DNA of 64,000 nucleotides, taken from positions 1-64,000 of the forward strand of contig JBAZYX010000005.1 in assembly GCA_041659105.1 (NCBI GenBank), given 5' to 3'. Every line of letters starts with the position of its first letter. The stretch's first letter is position 1. A model generated the notes under the pieces. It made no database searches and was not told the DNA's origin. It was given only the letters and a program-made list of their open reading frames with translations. A program made the position numbers and the translations under genes. This document shows, in pieces, positions 27,544 through 35,183 of the stretch. This DNA comes from CAIUKV01 sp041659105 (GTDB lineage: Bacteria; Actinomycetota; Acidimicrobiia; IMCC26256; PALSA-555).

Positions 27544-27926
27544 CGCTCCACCCGCATCACCGCGCGACTCCGGAGCACCGGATCGGGGAACAGGACACCG
27601 ACCAGCGGGACGTCGGTGACCGAACGGTACGAGACCTCGACCGAGATCGGCTCGCCCACGGCGGGACGGGACGAGACCTCCACGTCCGCGCCCGGCAAGG
27701 TGCGGCGAGCCGCCGCGACCGCGCGATCGGGGTCGGGATCGACGCTCGCCTCCCGCACCGCCTCACGGGCGGCGTGGGTGACCGCCAGGTGGTCCCGCAC
27801 CAGCAGGCCCACCTGGATCACCGCCAGCATCGCCATGATCAGCAGCGGCAGGACGAGCGCGAACTCGACCGTCGCCTGGCCGGGCTCCCCGCGTGTGCGG
27901 AGAGCCCGGCCCTGCGACTGGATCAC
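27540..27926 (-). CDS. tadE: TadE-family pilus-assembly protein
   Basis: This 128-residue TadE-like protein has the typical GQATVEFALVLPLLI helix near the N-terminus, with the conserved Glu, and a C-terminal extracellular domain. TadE proteins are minor pseudopilins needed for Flp pilus assembly. The GTG at 27926 overlaps the stop of the pilin gene (GTGA); a longer version starting at 27989 would overlap the pilin gene and is less likely. Confidence 0.85.
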   Translation of the reverse strand: MIQSQGRALRTRGEPGQATVEFALVLPLLIMAMLAVIQVGLLVRDHLAVTHAAREAVREASVDPDPDRAVAAARRTLPGADVEVSSRPAVGEPISVEVSYRSVTDVPLVGVLFPDPVLRSRAVMRVER

Positions 27927-28153
27927 GGGAGGATCTTCCCGACCACCTCGTCGAAGAGCTTGCCGATCGCGTGGCTGTTCGTGGCCCACGCGATGAGCAG
28001 CGTGCCCACCGTCGCGGCACCCAGGATCACCAGCGCGTACTCCGCCGTCGTCTGACCGGCGGCGTCGGCCGCTCGCCGGGCCAGCCGCCCGACGACGCGC
28101 TCACGCAGGTCGTGGGTCATCACGTGTGTCCGTGCCAACAGTGTTGTCATCAC
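27923..28153 (-). CDS. flp: DUF4244 Flp-type pilin subunit
   Basis: This 76-residue small pilin has the prepilin signature GQTTAEYALVILGAATVG (residues ~33-50): Gly before the mature end, Glu at position +5 or so, and Tyr next to it. One hydrophobic helix follows and then a short polar tail. It is the probable major subunit of the pilus built by the neighbouring TadABC. ATG codons at 28153, 28150 and 28120 are all possible starts. No prepilin peptidase gene is in the window. Confidence 0.85.
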   Translation of the reverse strand: MMTTLLARTHVMTHDLRERVVGRLARRAADAAGQTTAEYALVILGAATVGTLLIAWATNSHAIGKLFDEVVGKILP

Positions 28154-28160
28154 ACCCTCC

Positions 28161-28838
28161 TCAGGAGTTGCGCAGGCCTGCCGCCAACGCCGGAACGACG
28201 GTCAGCAGGCCGAACGCGGGGAGCACGAGGAAGACGAGGGGGAAGAGCAGCCGCACCGGGACCCGGCGCGCGTGCGCCTCGGACCGCCGCCGCAGAGCGA
28301 CGCGCGCGTCCTCGGCGAGGCGCGCCAGGAGGTCGGCGATCGGGGCTCCGCTGCGCTCGGCCACCGCGAGCGCGTCGGTGACATCACGCAACACCGGCTC
28401 GACGCGACCGATGTCGTCGAGTGCGTCGGCGAGCGACGATCCGAGCCGACACCGGGTTTCGACCGTCGCGAGCACCGTGCCCACCACCGACGGGCTCCAC
28501 CGCGCGGTGGTCGCGAGCGCGAGCCGCGGGGTGTAGCCCGCGCGCGCGGCCATCGTCAGCACGTCGAGCGAGAGCGGCACGGCCCGCTCGACGGCACGCG
28601 CGTGCTCACGTTGACGCGCACGCCGGAACGGCGCGCCGACGACGCGTGCGACGCTTCCGCTCCACGTTCCCAGGTGGAGCCGGTCCCGTCCTCGGGCGAC
28701 GCTCCCGGCGAGGGCACCCGACCGCGCAGGACGCAGCCCGGTCGCGCGCGAACGGGTACTCGAGGATCGACCGCGGATCAGGAACGGCACCGCGACCGCC
28801 GTCCCCCACGCGCTCCCGAGGAGCAAGCCGACGATCAC
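28161..28838 (-). CDS. tadC: TadC-like pilus-assembly membrane protein
   Basis: This 225-residue type II secretion F-domain protein starts with a membrane helix (VGLLLGSAWGTAVAV). The conserved cytoplasmic part reads ALDDIGRVEPVLRDVTDALA and AERSGAPIADLLARLA, and a C-terminal helix ends at LTVVPALAAGL. It pairs with TadB to form the inner-membrane platform. The GTG start overlaps the TadB stop by 4 bp. It is shorter than canonical TadC, as in mycobacteria. Confidence 0.83.
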   Translation of the reverse strand: MIVGLLLGSAWGTAVAVPFLIRGRSSSTRSRATGLRPARSGALAGSVARGRDRLHLGTWSGSVARVVGAPFRRARQREHARAVERAVPLSLDVLTMAARAGYTPRLALATTARWSPSVVGTVLATVETRCRLGSSLADALDDIGRVEPVLRDVTDALAVAERSGAPIADLLARLAEDARVALRRRSEAHARRVPVRLLFPLVFLVLPAFGLLTVVPALAAGLRNS

Positions 28839-29701
28839 GGTTCGCTCCGGGCGATCCGGCGCATCCACAGCGCGCCGAGGGCGTCGAGGGCGAGACCGAG
28901 GACGAGGCAGAGCCGGCCGGTGGTCGACGTGACGAGCGCGCTCGCCGCATGCGGATCGACTGCGGAAGCGAACACGACGTACGCGATCGGGGCGAGCCCG
29001 ACCACGAAGGCCGACAACCGCGCCTGCGCCGACAGGGACGCGGCCTCCGCACGGGCACCGAGCTGGTCGCGCAAGGAGCGGGCCAGGCCCTCGAGCGCGT
29101 CGGCTGCCGCACCCCCGGTCTCGGTCGCGACGGCGAGCGACCCGGCGACGGCACGGACGGGGTCGAGTCGGCGCTCCTCCGCCCACCACGCGAGCGCGCC
29201 GGAGAGCGGCTCTCCGAGCTCCATGCGCTGGAGCAGCCCACGCACGTCGGGCGCCACCACGTCGGACCGGGCGCCGGCGTCGGCCAGGGCCGTGGCCACC
29301 GTGTGCCCGCTGCGCAGACGCGCCGACATCAGCTCCACGAACGCGGGGAGCGCCGCCACGAAGCGGCGCTGCCCGCGTCCACGAGCGAGCACGAGACCGA
29401 CCGGCCCGGCAACCGCGACCCCCAGTGCCGCCACCGGAGCGAGCGCAACGCTGAACGCGGCGGCGAGGAGCCCGGCCACCAGCACCGCGGTGATGGCCAT
29501 CCCGACCGCGTCCTCCGGCGTGACCGCGAGCTGGGCGTCGTGGAGGGCGCGGCCGAGGGGGCGCCGCACCGCGACCGGCAGGCGCCACCGCGAACGAACG
29601 CGCGCGGCCCGCAGCCGCGCGCGGGACGGCTCCCGCCATGCCCGGCGTCCGAGCACCGCAGCGGTGCCCCCGGCCGCGGCCGCAGCCGCCAGTCTCAACA
29701 C
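28835..29701 (-). CDS. tadB: TadB-like pilus-assembly membrane protein
   Basis: This 288-residue type II secretion F-domain protein has N-terminal and C-terminal helices and the cytoplasmic segment LPAFVELMSARLRSGHTVAT then LSGALAWWAEERRLDP and ATETGGAAADALEGLA. The last motif is typical of TadB/GspF. The GTG at 29701 overlaps the end of tadA by 7 bp. Long antisense reading frames in this GC-rich stretch are not genes. Confidence 0.85.
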   Translation of the reverse strand: MLRLAAAAAAGGTAAVLGRRAWREPSRARLRAARVRSRWRLPVAVRRPLGRALHDAQLAVTPEDAVGMAITAVLVAGLLAAAFSVALAPVAALGVAVAGPVGLVLARGRGQRRFVAALPAFVELMSARLRSGHTVATALADAGARSDVVAPDVRGLLQRMELGEPLSGALAWWAEERRLDPVRAVAGSLAVATETGGAAADALEGLARSLRDQLGARAEAASLSAQARLSAFVVGLAPIAYVVFASAVDPHAASALVTSTTGRLCLVLGLALDALGALWMRRIARSEP

Positions 29702-30930
29702 CGGAACCAGCGCGGGTCGGGCACCGGCGCGTCGGGCCGGCGGGACCGGCGGGACGGCACACCCACCGCAGCGAGCGCGCCGTCGGACCACTCGAACAGC
29801 GGGACCACCCCCGTTCCGACCTCTCGACGCGTCACCTCGGCGATCGTCTGGATGCGGCGGCGGCCGTCGCGGCGTACGACGTGCACGACGTAGTCGATCG
29901 CCTCGGCGATCTGGAGGTGCGCGGCCTCCGCGGGGACGCCGACCCCCGCCATCAGCACGAGCGCAGTGAGCCGGTCGACGACCGCCTCGACTCCGTTCGC
30001 GTGCACCGTGGTGAGCGAGCCGTCGTGACCGGTGTTGAGCGCCTGCAGGAGGTCGAACGCCTCGCCGCCGCGCACCTCGCCGACGATCAGCCGGTCGGGG
30101 CGCATGCGCAGCGCGGCGCGCACGAGCGCGCGGACCGGCACACCGCCGGCGCCCTCGGCGTTGGGCAGGCGCGCCTCGAGCCGAACCACGTGCGGCAGGG
30201 GGAGCCGCAGCTCGGCGGTCTCCTCGATCGTGACGACGCGGTCGGCCGGCGGCATCGCGCCGGCGAGCGCGTTGCAGAGGGTGGTCTTGCCCGCGGACGT
30301 TCCGCCGGACACCACCACGTTCGCTCCGTGCACGACGGCCCAACGCAGGAACGCCGCCGCGGTGCGCGTGACGCCGAACGCGTCGAGGCCGACGCCGTCG
30401 GTCGCGAAGCGACGGATCGTGACGCAAGGGCCGTCGACGGCGAGGGGCGGGACCACGGCGTGCAGCCGAGATCCGTCGGGCAGGCGCGCGTCGACGATCG
30501 GCGACGACCGGTCGAGCCGCAGCCCGAGCGGCCCGATGACCCGCTCGACGAGCCGCAGCGCGGTGTCGGCGTCGAGCGGTACGGGCACGCGCTCGACGCG
30601 CCCGAACCGTTCGACGTAGACGCGATCGGCACCGTTGACCATTACCTCGGTGACCGCGGGATCGGCGAACAGGGGCTGGAGCGGCCCCAGCCCGGTCACT
30701 TCGTCGACGAGCTGGTGGAGGAGCAGGTCGTGGCGGGTGGCCGTGAGCAGCGGGGCTTCGACCCGCAGGAGCTCGGCGAGGGCACGCCGCAAGGCGGGGG
30801 CGTCGCGCTCGGTGGAACCGGCCGACGTGGCGTCACGGGCCGCGTCGGTGAGCAGCCGGGCGTGGACGCGTCGCTTCAGCTCGGAATCGGACGGCGTCTC
30901 GCGTCCGGGCACGACCGCGGGCACGCTCAC
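29695..30930 (-). CDS. tadA: TadA/CpaF-type pilus assembly ATPase
   Basis: This 411-residue secretion ATPase has an N-terminal helical domain ending LLHQLVDEVTGLGPLQPLF, then VMVNGADRVYVER. The Walker A motif is SGGTSAGKTT, the Asp box follows at VTIEETAELRLP, and the Walker B/His box reads LIVGEVRGGEAFDLLQALNT with SLTTVHANG. It powers assembly of the Flp/Tad pilus. The GTG start overlaps the CpaE-like stop (GTGA). Gene order matches the Rv3660c-Rv3654c block of mycobacteria. Confidence 0.93.
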   Translation of the reverse strand: MSVPAVVPGRETPSDSELKRRVHARLLTDAARDATSAGSTERDAPALRRALAELLRVEAPLLTATRHDLLLHQLVDEVTGLGPLQPLFADPAVTEVMVNGADRVYVERFGRVERVPVPLDADTALRLVERVIGPLGLRLDRSSPIVDARLPDGSRLHAVVPPLAVDGPCVTIRRFATDGVGLDAFGVTRTAAAFLRWAVVHGANVVVSGGTSAGKTTLCNALAGAMPPADRVVTIEETAELRLPLPHVVRLEARLPNAEGAGGVPVRALVRAALRMRPDRLIVGEVRGGEAFDLLQALNTGHDGSLTTVHANGVEAVVDRLTALVLMAGVGVPAEAAHLQIAEAIDYVVHVVRRDGRRRIQTIAEVTRREVGTGVVPLFEWSDGALAAVGVPSRRSRRPDAPVPDPRWFRC

Positions 30931-31631
30931 GCGAGGCCGCGGGACGACGCGTGCATCCGCTCGAGCCGGTCGACGAGGCGTGCCGCGGCACGCGCGAGCG
31001 GCTCCGGGGGTCGGACCGCGAGGACCCCGGCGTCGACCGCACGGGCGATCGCCGGACGCACCGGCACGCGCACGAGCACCGGGAGCTCGAGGACGTCGCG
31101 CGCTTCCGCGACACCGAGGGATCGGCCCGGCTCGTCGACGAACGCGATGCCCGTGGCCCGGGCGGTGAGCGGCGCGTGGACCGCGCGGCGCAGCGTGAGG
31201 TAGCAGCCCCGGACGACCACGACCGAGCAGTCGGCGACCTCCACGACCATCCGGCTCGCGGGCAGATCGGCACGCCCGGCGTCGACCACGCACGGCCGTC
31301 CGGTCGCGTGCAACGCGGCCCCGAGCGCCGCGCCGGCCTCCGCCGCTGCGGCGGGCGCGAGCAGTCGCGGCGCGCCCGGCGGGACGAGCTCGAGGCCGGG
31401 CGCGACCTCGATGGCGAGCCGGTCGAGCGCCTCGACGGGCGCGTCGGCACCGGTCGCGAGCCAGTCGGCGAGCCCGGTCTCGGGATCCGCACCGAGGCCG
31501 AGGATCGCGGGCTGGTCGCCCGCGAGATCGGCGAGTCGACACGACCCCTGCCGAGCAAGCGCCGCGGCGCAGGCGGCGGCGAGGACCGAGGTGCCGGAGC
31601 CCCCCTTGGGGGACCAGAGAGCAAGGAGCAC
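30927..31631 (-). CDS. CpaE/septum-site-determining-like P-loop protein (Tad operon)
   Basis: This 234-residue MinD/ParA-fold protein has a deviant Walker A, SPKGGSGTSVLAAA. It keeps the signature Lys before the glycines but has Thr where the phosphate-binding Lys normally stands, as in Rv3660c-type proteins. CpaE-like proteins localise Tad machinery at the pole or septum. It is first in the seven-gene operon. The ATG follows GGAG-like sequence in a 189-bp gap (31632-31820) that otherwise shows no gene. Confidence 0.8.
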   Translation of the reverse strand: MLLALWSPKGGSGTSVLAAACAAALARQGSCRLADLAGDQPAILGLGADPETGLADWLATGADAPVEALDRLAIEVAPGLELVPPGAPRLLAPAAAAEAGAALGAALHATGRPCVVDAGRADLPASRMVVEVADCSVVVVRGCYLTLRRAVHAPLTARATGIAFVDEPGRSLGVAEARDVLELPVLVRVPVRPAIARAVDAGVLAVRPPEPLARAAARLVDRLERMHASSRGLA

Positions 31632-31820
31632 GGTGTGCCTCCCGGTGGCGTCCGTCGCGAGGCGACGGAAGGTGCCGGGGAAGCACGGAGGAAGCGGCGC
31701 TCAGGTCACGCGCGGCGCCGGCGCCGGGGGCCGAAGGCCCGAATGCTCCGGCCGATCCGTGCGGAAGGGGCCGGAGCCGGGCAACCTATTGCCCGTGGTG
31801 CACGGGGTCAAGACCCTCGC

Positions 31821-31895
31821 TCAGGCGTCGCGGACCTTCTTGGCGACGGCCACACCGATGGCAACCAGGATCAACAGGACGAGGAGCTTCTTCAT
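31821..31895 (-). CDS. Very small membrane peptide (24 aa)
   Basis: A 24-residue ORF (MKKLLVLLILVAIGVAVAKK, then VRDA) starts at ATG 31895 with GGGAGA placed 4 nt upstream. It is one hydrophobic helix between basic ends. It resembles the N-terminal half of the actinobacterial DLW-39 small proteins, but the DLW tail is missing. It could be a real small protein or a chance signal-like ORF. Confidence 0.5.
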   Translation of the reverse strand: MKKLLVLLILVAIGVAVAKKVRDA

Positions 31896-31964
31896 CGGTT
31901 CTCCCGCAGGTCGTCGAGCCGATCGTCGAATCGGTGCCGGCTCGGACCGCATCGTACCCCGCGC

Positions 31965-32564
31965 ATGAGCATCTGGCAGCCGCCGGTCCTCTACGAGGAG
32001 CGCCTCCGCCCGAGCGGTCGGGCGTGGTGGTGGCTCCTCGTCATCTGCGTGGTCACCCTCTTCACGCTCAGCGTGTTCGTGATCCCGATCGCGATCCTCG
32101 CCTGGTTCGTGAACGTGGGCCGGTACGCCCGCACCCGCATCCGGGTCGACTCCGAACGGATCTGGGTCGGGAACCGATCGCTGCGGCTCACCGCCCTGGA
32201 CCTCGACGAGGTCGGCCGGGCCACCAACCCGCGGCCGTGGCGCGTGTTCAGCCCCCGCTACCTCGGCGGCAACCCGTTCTGGACGCACGACAGCATCGGG
32301 GTCCACGGCACCGACGGCACGAAGAAGTGCTGGGTCTCGGTGGGGACGAACCGGCGCGACGAGCTCGTCGGAGTGCTGCGTGACGCCGCGCGTGCGGCGA
32401 ACGAGCGGCGCGCCGCCGCGATCGCCGCCTACGCCGGACGGACGTTGCCCACCCCGGGCTGGTACGACGACCCCTGGGACGCGGGCCGCATCCGCTGGTG
32501 GGACGGCGAGCAGTGGACGGGCTACGCGGCCCCCCACCCGTCCGGGCGCCCGAGCACCTCGTGA
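31965..32564 (+). CDS. DUF3093-like membrane protein with C-terminal DUF2510 domain
   Basis: This 199-residue protein has LYEERLRPSGRAWWWLLVI and a double hydrophobic stretch (residues ~19-50), a soluble domain resembling DUF3093, and a C-terminal DUF2510 motif (TPGWYDDPWD then IRWWDGEQWTGY, residues ~166-190). DUF2510 is a short Trp-rich module often attached to actinobacterial membrane proteins. The function is unknown. The rhomboid gene starts inside its stop codon (GTGA), so both are co-translated. Confidence 0.75.
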   Translation: MSIWQPPVLYEERLRPSGRAWWWLLVICVVTLFTLSVFVIPIAILAWFVNVGRYARTRIRVDSERIWVGNRSLRLTALDLDEVGRATNPRPWRVFSPRYLGGNPFWTHDSIGVHGTDGTKKCWVSVGTNRRDELVGVLRDAARAANERRAAAIAAYAGRTLPTPGWYDDPWDAGRIRWWDGEQWTGYAAPHPSGRPSTS

Positions 32565-33403
32565 TCCCCATCGCCGACGAGACGCCCGTCCGCCGGTTCC
32601 CGCTGGTGACGGTGATCCTGATGACGATCTGCGTCGTCGTGTTCTTCGCCATCCAGCCCACCCGCATCACGACGGAGCACTTCTTCTCGCCGGGCCTGGA
32701 GCTGGTGAACCAGGACGAGCTGCAGTTCCTGGTGGACAACGCGGCGATCCCGTGCGAGATCGTGAAGGGACGGCCGCTCACCGAGCGCGAGTTCCGCGAC
32801 ACGTTCGACTTCGGCGACGCCAGCGCGTGCAGCGATCGTGGCGGTCGCCGCCACAGCGCCGGGAAGATCGTGTACCTCGGGCTCCTCGCGTCCATGTTCC
32901 TCCACGGATCGCCCGAGCACCTCTTCGGGAACCTGCTGTTCCTCTGGGTGTTCGGCAACGACATCGAGCACCGGTGGGGCCGGTGGCGGTACCTGTTGCT
33001 GTACGTCGTCGGTGGAGTGATCGCGAGCATGGCGCACGTGCTGTCGGACCCGAACTCGACCGTGCCGATGATCGGCGCGTCGGGTGCGATCGCGGCGGTG
33101 ATGGGCGCGTACCTCGTGTGCTACCCCGCGAACCGGGTGAAGACGATCATCTTCTTCGGGCCCATGCTGCTGCGGAAGGTGCAGGCGTTCTGGCTGCTGC
33201 TCACGTGGCTCGTGCTGCAGCTCCTGCTGATCTCCGGCGAATCCGGGATCGCGTGGGCCGCGCACGTCGGCGGGTTCCTGTTCGGCGTGGTCCTGGGTCT
33301 GCTGTGGCGCCGACGCGGGCGCGATCGCGATCTCACCCCGGAACCCGCGCCCGAACCGGAACCGGCGCCGGAACCGCTCCCGGTCGTGATCCCCGGCGCC
33401 TGA
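32561..33403 (+). CDS. Rhomboid-family intramembrane serine protease
   Basis: This 280-residue protein has six or seven helices. Rhomboid features are FLHGSPEHLFGNLLFLWVFG (helix 2, with His and Asn of the oxyanion region), the catalytic serine in GASGAIAAVMGAY and the catalytic His in AAHVGGFLFG. It should cleave membrane-spanning substrates. The C-terminal 25 residues are Pro/Glu repeats. The GTG start overlaps the DUF2510-protein stop by 4 bp. Confidence 0.9.
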   Translation: MIPIADETPVRRFPLVTVILMTICVVVFFAIQPTRITTEHFFSPGLELVNQDELQFLVDNAAIPCEIVKGRPLTEREFRDTFDFGDASACSDRGGRRHSAGKIVYLGLLASMFLHGSPEHLFGNLLFLWVFGNDIEHRWGRWRYLLLYVVGGVIASMAHVLSDPNSTVPMIGASGAIAAVMGAYLVCYPANRVKTIIFFGPMLLRKVQAFWLLLTWLVLQLLLISGESGIAWAAHVGGFLFGVVLGLLWRRRGRDRDLTPEPAPEPEPAPEPLPVVIPGA

Positions 33404-33442
33404 GTCCCGACATCGCCCCAACGTCTCTGCCAGACTCCGCCG

Positions 33443-34753
33443 ATGCAGCGAACCCGCCGAATCGGTGCGTCGGTCCTCGTCGTCCTGACCGTCGTCCTGC
33501 TCTTGCTCTCGGGCTACGGCTGGTGGGCGAAGCGGTACTTCCTCGACTCCGAGCGGTTCAGCGACAAGGCCGGCCAGATCCTCGAGCAGCCGAAGGTCCA
33601 GGACGCGCTCGCCGTGGCCATCACCGACAAGATCTCCGACGCGTCGGGCCGCGATCTCCGGATCGCGCAGCCGTTCATCACCAACATCGTCGAGGGCGTG
33701 CTGTCGAGCAGCCAGTTCGAGACGATCTTCGACGCCGCAGTGCTCCGGCTGCACGAGGCGGTGGTCGGCGGCGGCGCACGCGAAGCGGTGCTGAACCTGG
33801 GGACGACCGTCGACGAGGTGCGCAACGCCATAGAACCGATCGCACCGAGCCTCGCCGAGGAGATCCCGAGCGGCAACAAGCTGCAGATCACGATCCTCGA
33901 CAAGACCCAGCTCCAGACCGTCTACGACATCACCAACGCCGTCGAGACCGCAGTGGTCGGGCTCACGATCGCGACCATCGTGTTCTTCGCCGCCGCACTC
34001 TGGCTGTCGCCGCGCCGCTGGCGCACGCTCGCGCTCACCGGCTGGGTGATGCTCGGGTTCTTCGTGTTCTCGCTCATCGTGGTGCGCACCGGACGATGGC
34101 TCACGGGCTCGTTCGCCGACCGCAAGGAGTACTCGGACGCGGCGCAGGCGGCCTACAAGGTCATCACCCGGGGGCTCGTGCTCCAGGGCGTCTTCTTCGC
34201 CGTGCTCGGCCTCCTCGTAGGGCTCGGCGCGGGCTGGACCGACCGCCACGGCGGCTGGGCCGGCGTGAAGGACGCGTTCGGCCGCGGCGTCGGCTGGGCC
34301 AAGGCGCAGATCCCCGAGAAGGTGCCCGCCCCCGCGCTCGCGACCGCGGGGGTCGCGGTCGGCGCCGGAACCGCGTCCGCGGGTACCGCCACCGAAGCCG
34401 CCGCGACCGGCCCCGAAGCCGGCGGGCCCGAAGGCACCCGGGCGGTGGTCGAGGGCATCCTCGCGCCCCGGCTCCCCGAGCCGCCCCGCAAGCCCCGCGT
34501 CGCGCACTGGTGGCGCGCCGCCGCGCTGCTCGTCCTCGGCCTCTTCGCGATCTGGAGCCCCGGCAGCCTCACCTCCGTGATCGTGGTGCTCCTCGGCATC
34601 GTCGCCGTCTACCTCGCGGTCACCGAGGCGGTCGCCGCCTGGGGCAGCCCCCGCGAGCCCAAGGAACCCGCCGAGTCCGACACGTCCGACACACCGTCCG
34701 AGGCCGCCGTCGCGCCCGACTCCGGCGGGGACCGAGACTCGCCCGACGCGTGA
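33443..34753 (+). CDS. Membrane protein of unknown function (436 aa)
   Basis: The protein has an N-terminal helix (residues ~7-28), a ~130-residue extracellular helical domain, then helices around 170-195, 205-225, 250-275 and two near 350-400. The loop between the two halves is Ala/Gly/Glu-rich, and the C-terminus is acidic and Pro/Ser-rich (residues ~405-436). I recognise only a general actinobacterial membrane-protein type that often follows rhomboid or DUF genes. CAGACT lies 6 nt before the ATG, suggesting leaderless transcription. It ends 12 bp before selC. Confidence 0.65.
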   Translation: MQRTRRIGASVLVVLTVVLLLLSGYGWWAKRYFLDSERFSDKAGQILEQPKVQDALAVAITDKISDASGRDLRIAQPFITNIVEGVLSSSQFETIFDAAVLRLHEAVVGGGAREAVLNLGTTVDEVRNAIEPIAPSLAEEIPSGNKLQITILDKTQLQTVYDITNAVETAVVGLTIATIVFFAAALWLSPRRWRTLALTGWVMLGFFVFSLIVVRTGRWLTGSFADRKEYSDAAQAAYKVITRGLVLQGVFFAVLGLLVGLGAGWTDRHGGWAGVKDAFGRGVGWAKAQIPEKVPAPALATAGVAVGAGTASAGTATEAAATGPEAGGPEGTRAVVEGILAPRLPEPPRKPRVAHWWRAAALLVLGLFAIWSPGSLTSVIVVLLGIVAVYLAVTEAVAAWGSPREPKEPAESDTSDTPSEAAVAPDSGGDRDSPDA

Positions 34754-34765
34754 TAGACCCGTCCC

Positions 34766-34856
34766 GGAGGTGAACGGGGCCTGGTGGCCCCCCTCGTCTT
34801 CAAAACGAGTGGGACGGGCGATCCCCGTCCGGTGGGTTCGATTCCTGCCACCTCCG
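34766..34856 (+). tRNA. selC: tRNA-Sec (selenocysteine, anticodon TCA)
   Basis: This 91-nt tRNA has all marks of bacterial tRNA-Sec: an acceptor arm GGAGGTG paired with CACCTCC and discriminator G, a six-base-pair D stem (GGGGCC/GGCCCC), anticodon arm CTCGT-CTTCAAA-ACGAG with anticodon TCA, and a long variable arm (GGACGGG/CCCGTCC). The T loop is TTCGATT. No CCA is encoded. It implies selenocysteine insertion at UGA in this organism, although selA, selB, selD and any selenoprotein lie outside the window. Confidence 0.96.
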
Positions 34857-34863
34857 CTCTATT

Positions 34864-34948
34864 GCCTCGCTCACTGCGGCACGCCGCCTCCATGGCCTCG
34901 CTCACTGCGGCACGCCGCCTCCATGGCCTCGCTCACTGCCGCACGCCG
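34864..34948 (+). repeat. 31-bp tandem repeat, 2.7 copies, just 3' of selC
   Basis: Copies start at 34864, 34895 and 34926, each beginning GCCTCGCTCACTGC. The first two are identical over 31 bp; the third is partial (23 bp) with one change. The unit contains the near-palindrome GGCACGCC. It begins 7 nt after the tRNA end. Confidence 0.9.
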
Positions 34949-34997
34949 ATTGCGAAGCCGGGGCTCCGAGCACGAACTTCCGTGGGATCAGATGAAG

Positions 34998-35088
34998 GCG
35001 TGCCGCGGGCGTTCGCTCGGCGGCTTCCGTCGCTGCGCTCCGTACGCGTGCCGCGGGCGTTCGCTCGGCGGCTTCCGTCGCTGCGCTC
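34998..35088 (+). repeat. 43-bp direct repeat, two perfect copies
   Basis: Copies at 34998-35040 and 35046-35088 are identical and separated by 5 bp. Each begins GCGTGCCGCGGGCG and ends CGTCGCTGCGCTC. GGCGTGCC is the complement-related form of GGCACGCC in the preceding array, so the two arrays are partly inverted. The interval 34857-35183 (327 bp) contains no gene besides these repeats and the leader of the next gene. Confidence 0.9.
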
Positions 35089-35183
35089 GTTGGATCGCCA
35101 CCGCGCGTGGTTCGGGGGGTTGGGCGACTACAAAGGGGGCCGCTCGAGGGGCGGCCGGGGGCCGCGTGACGAAGGGGTATCCC

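Noticed and set aside
34864..35088. CRISPR array beside selC
   Set aside because: The units are directly adjacent or separated by 5 bp, have no spacers of equal size, and no cas gene is near.
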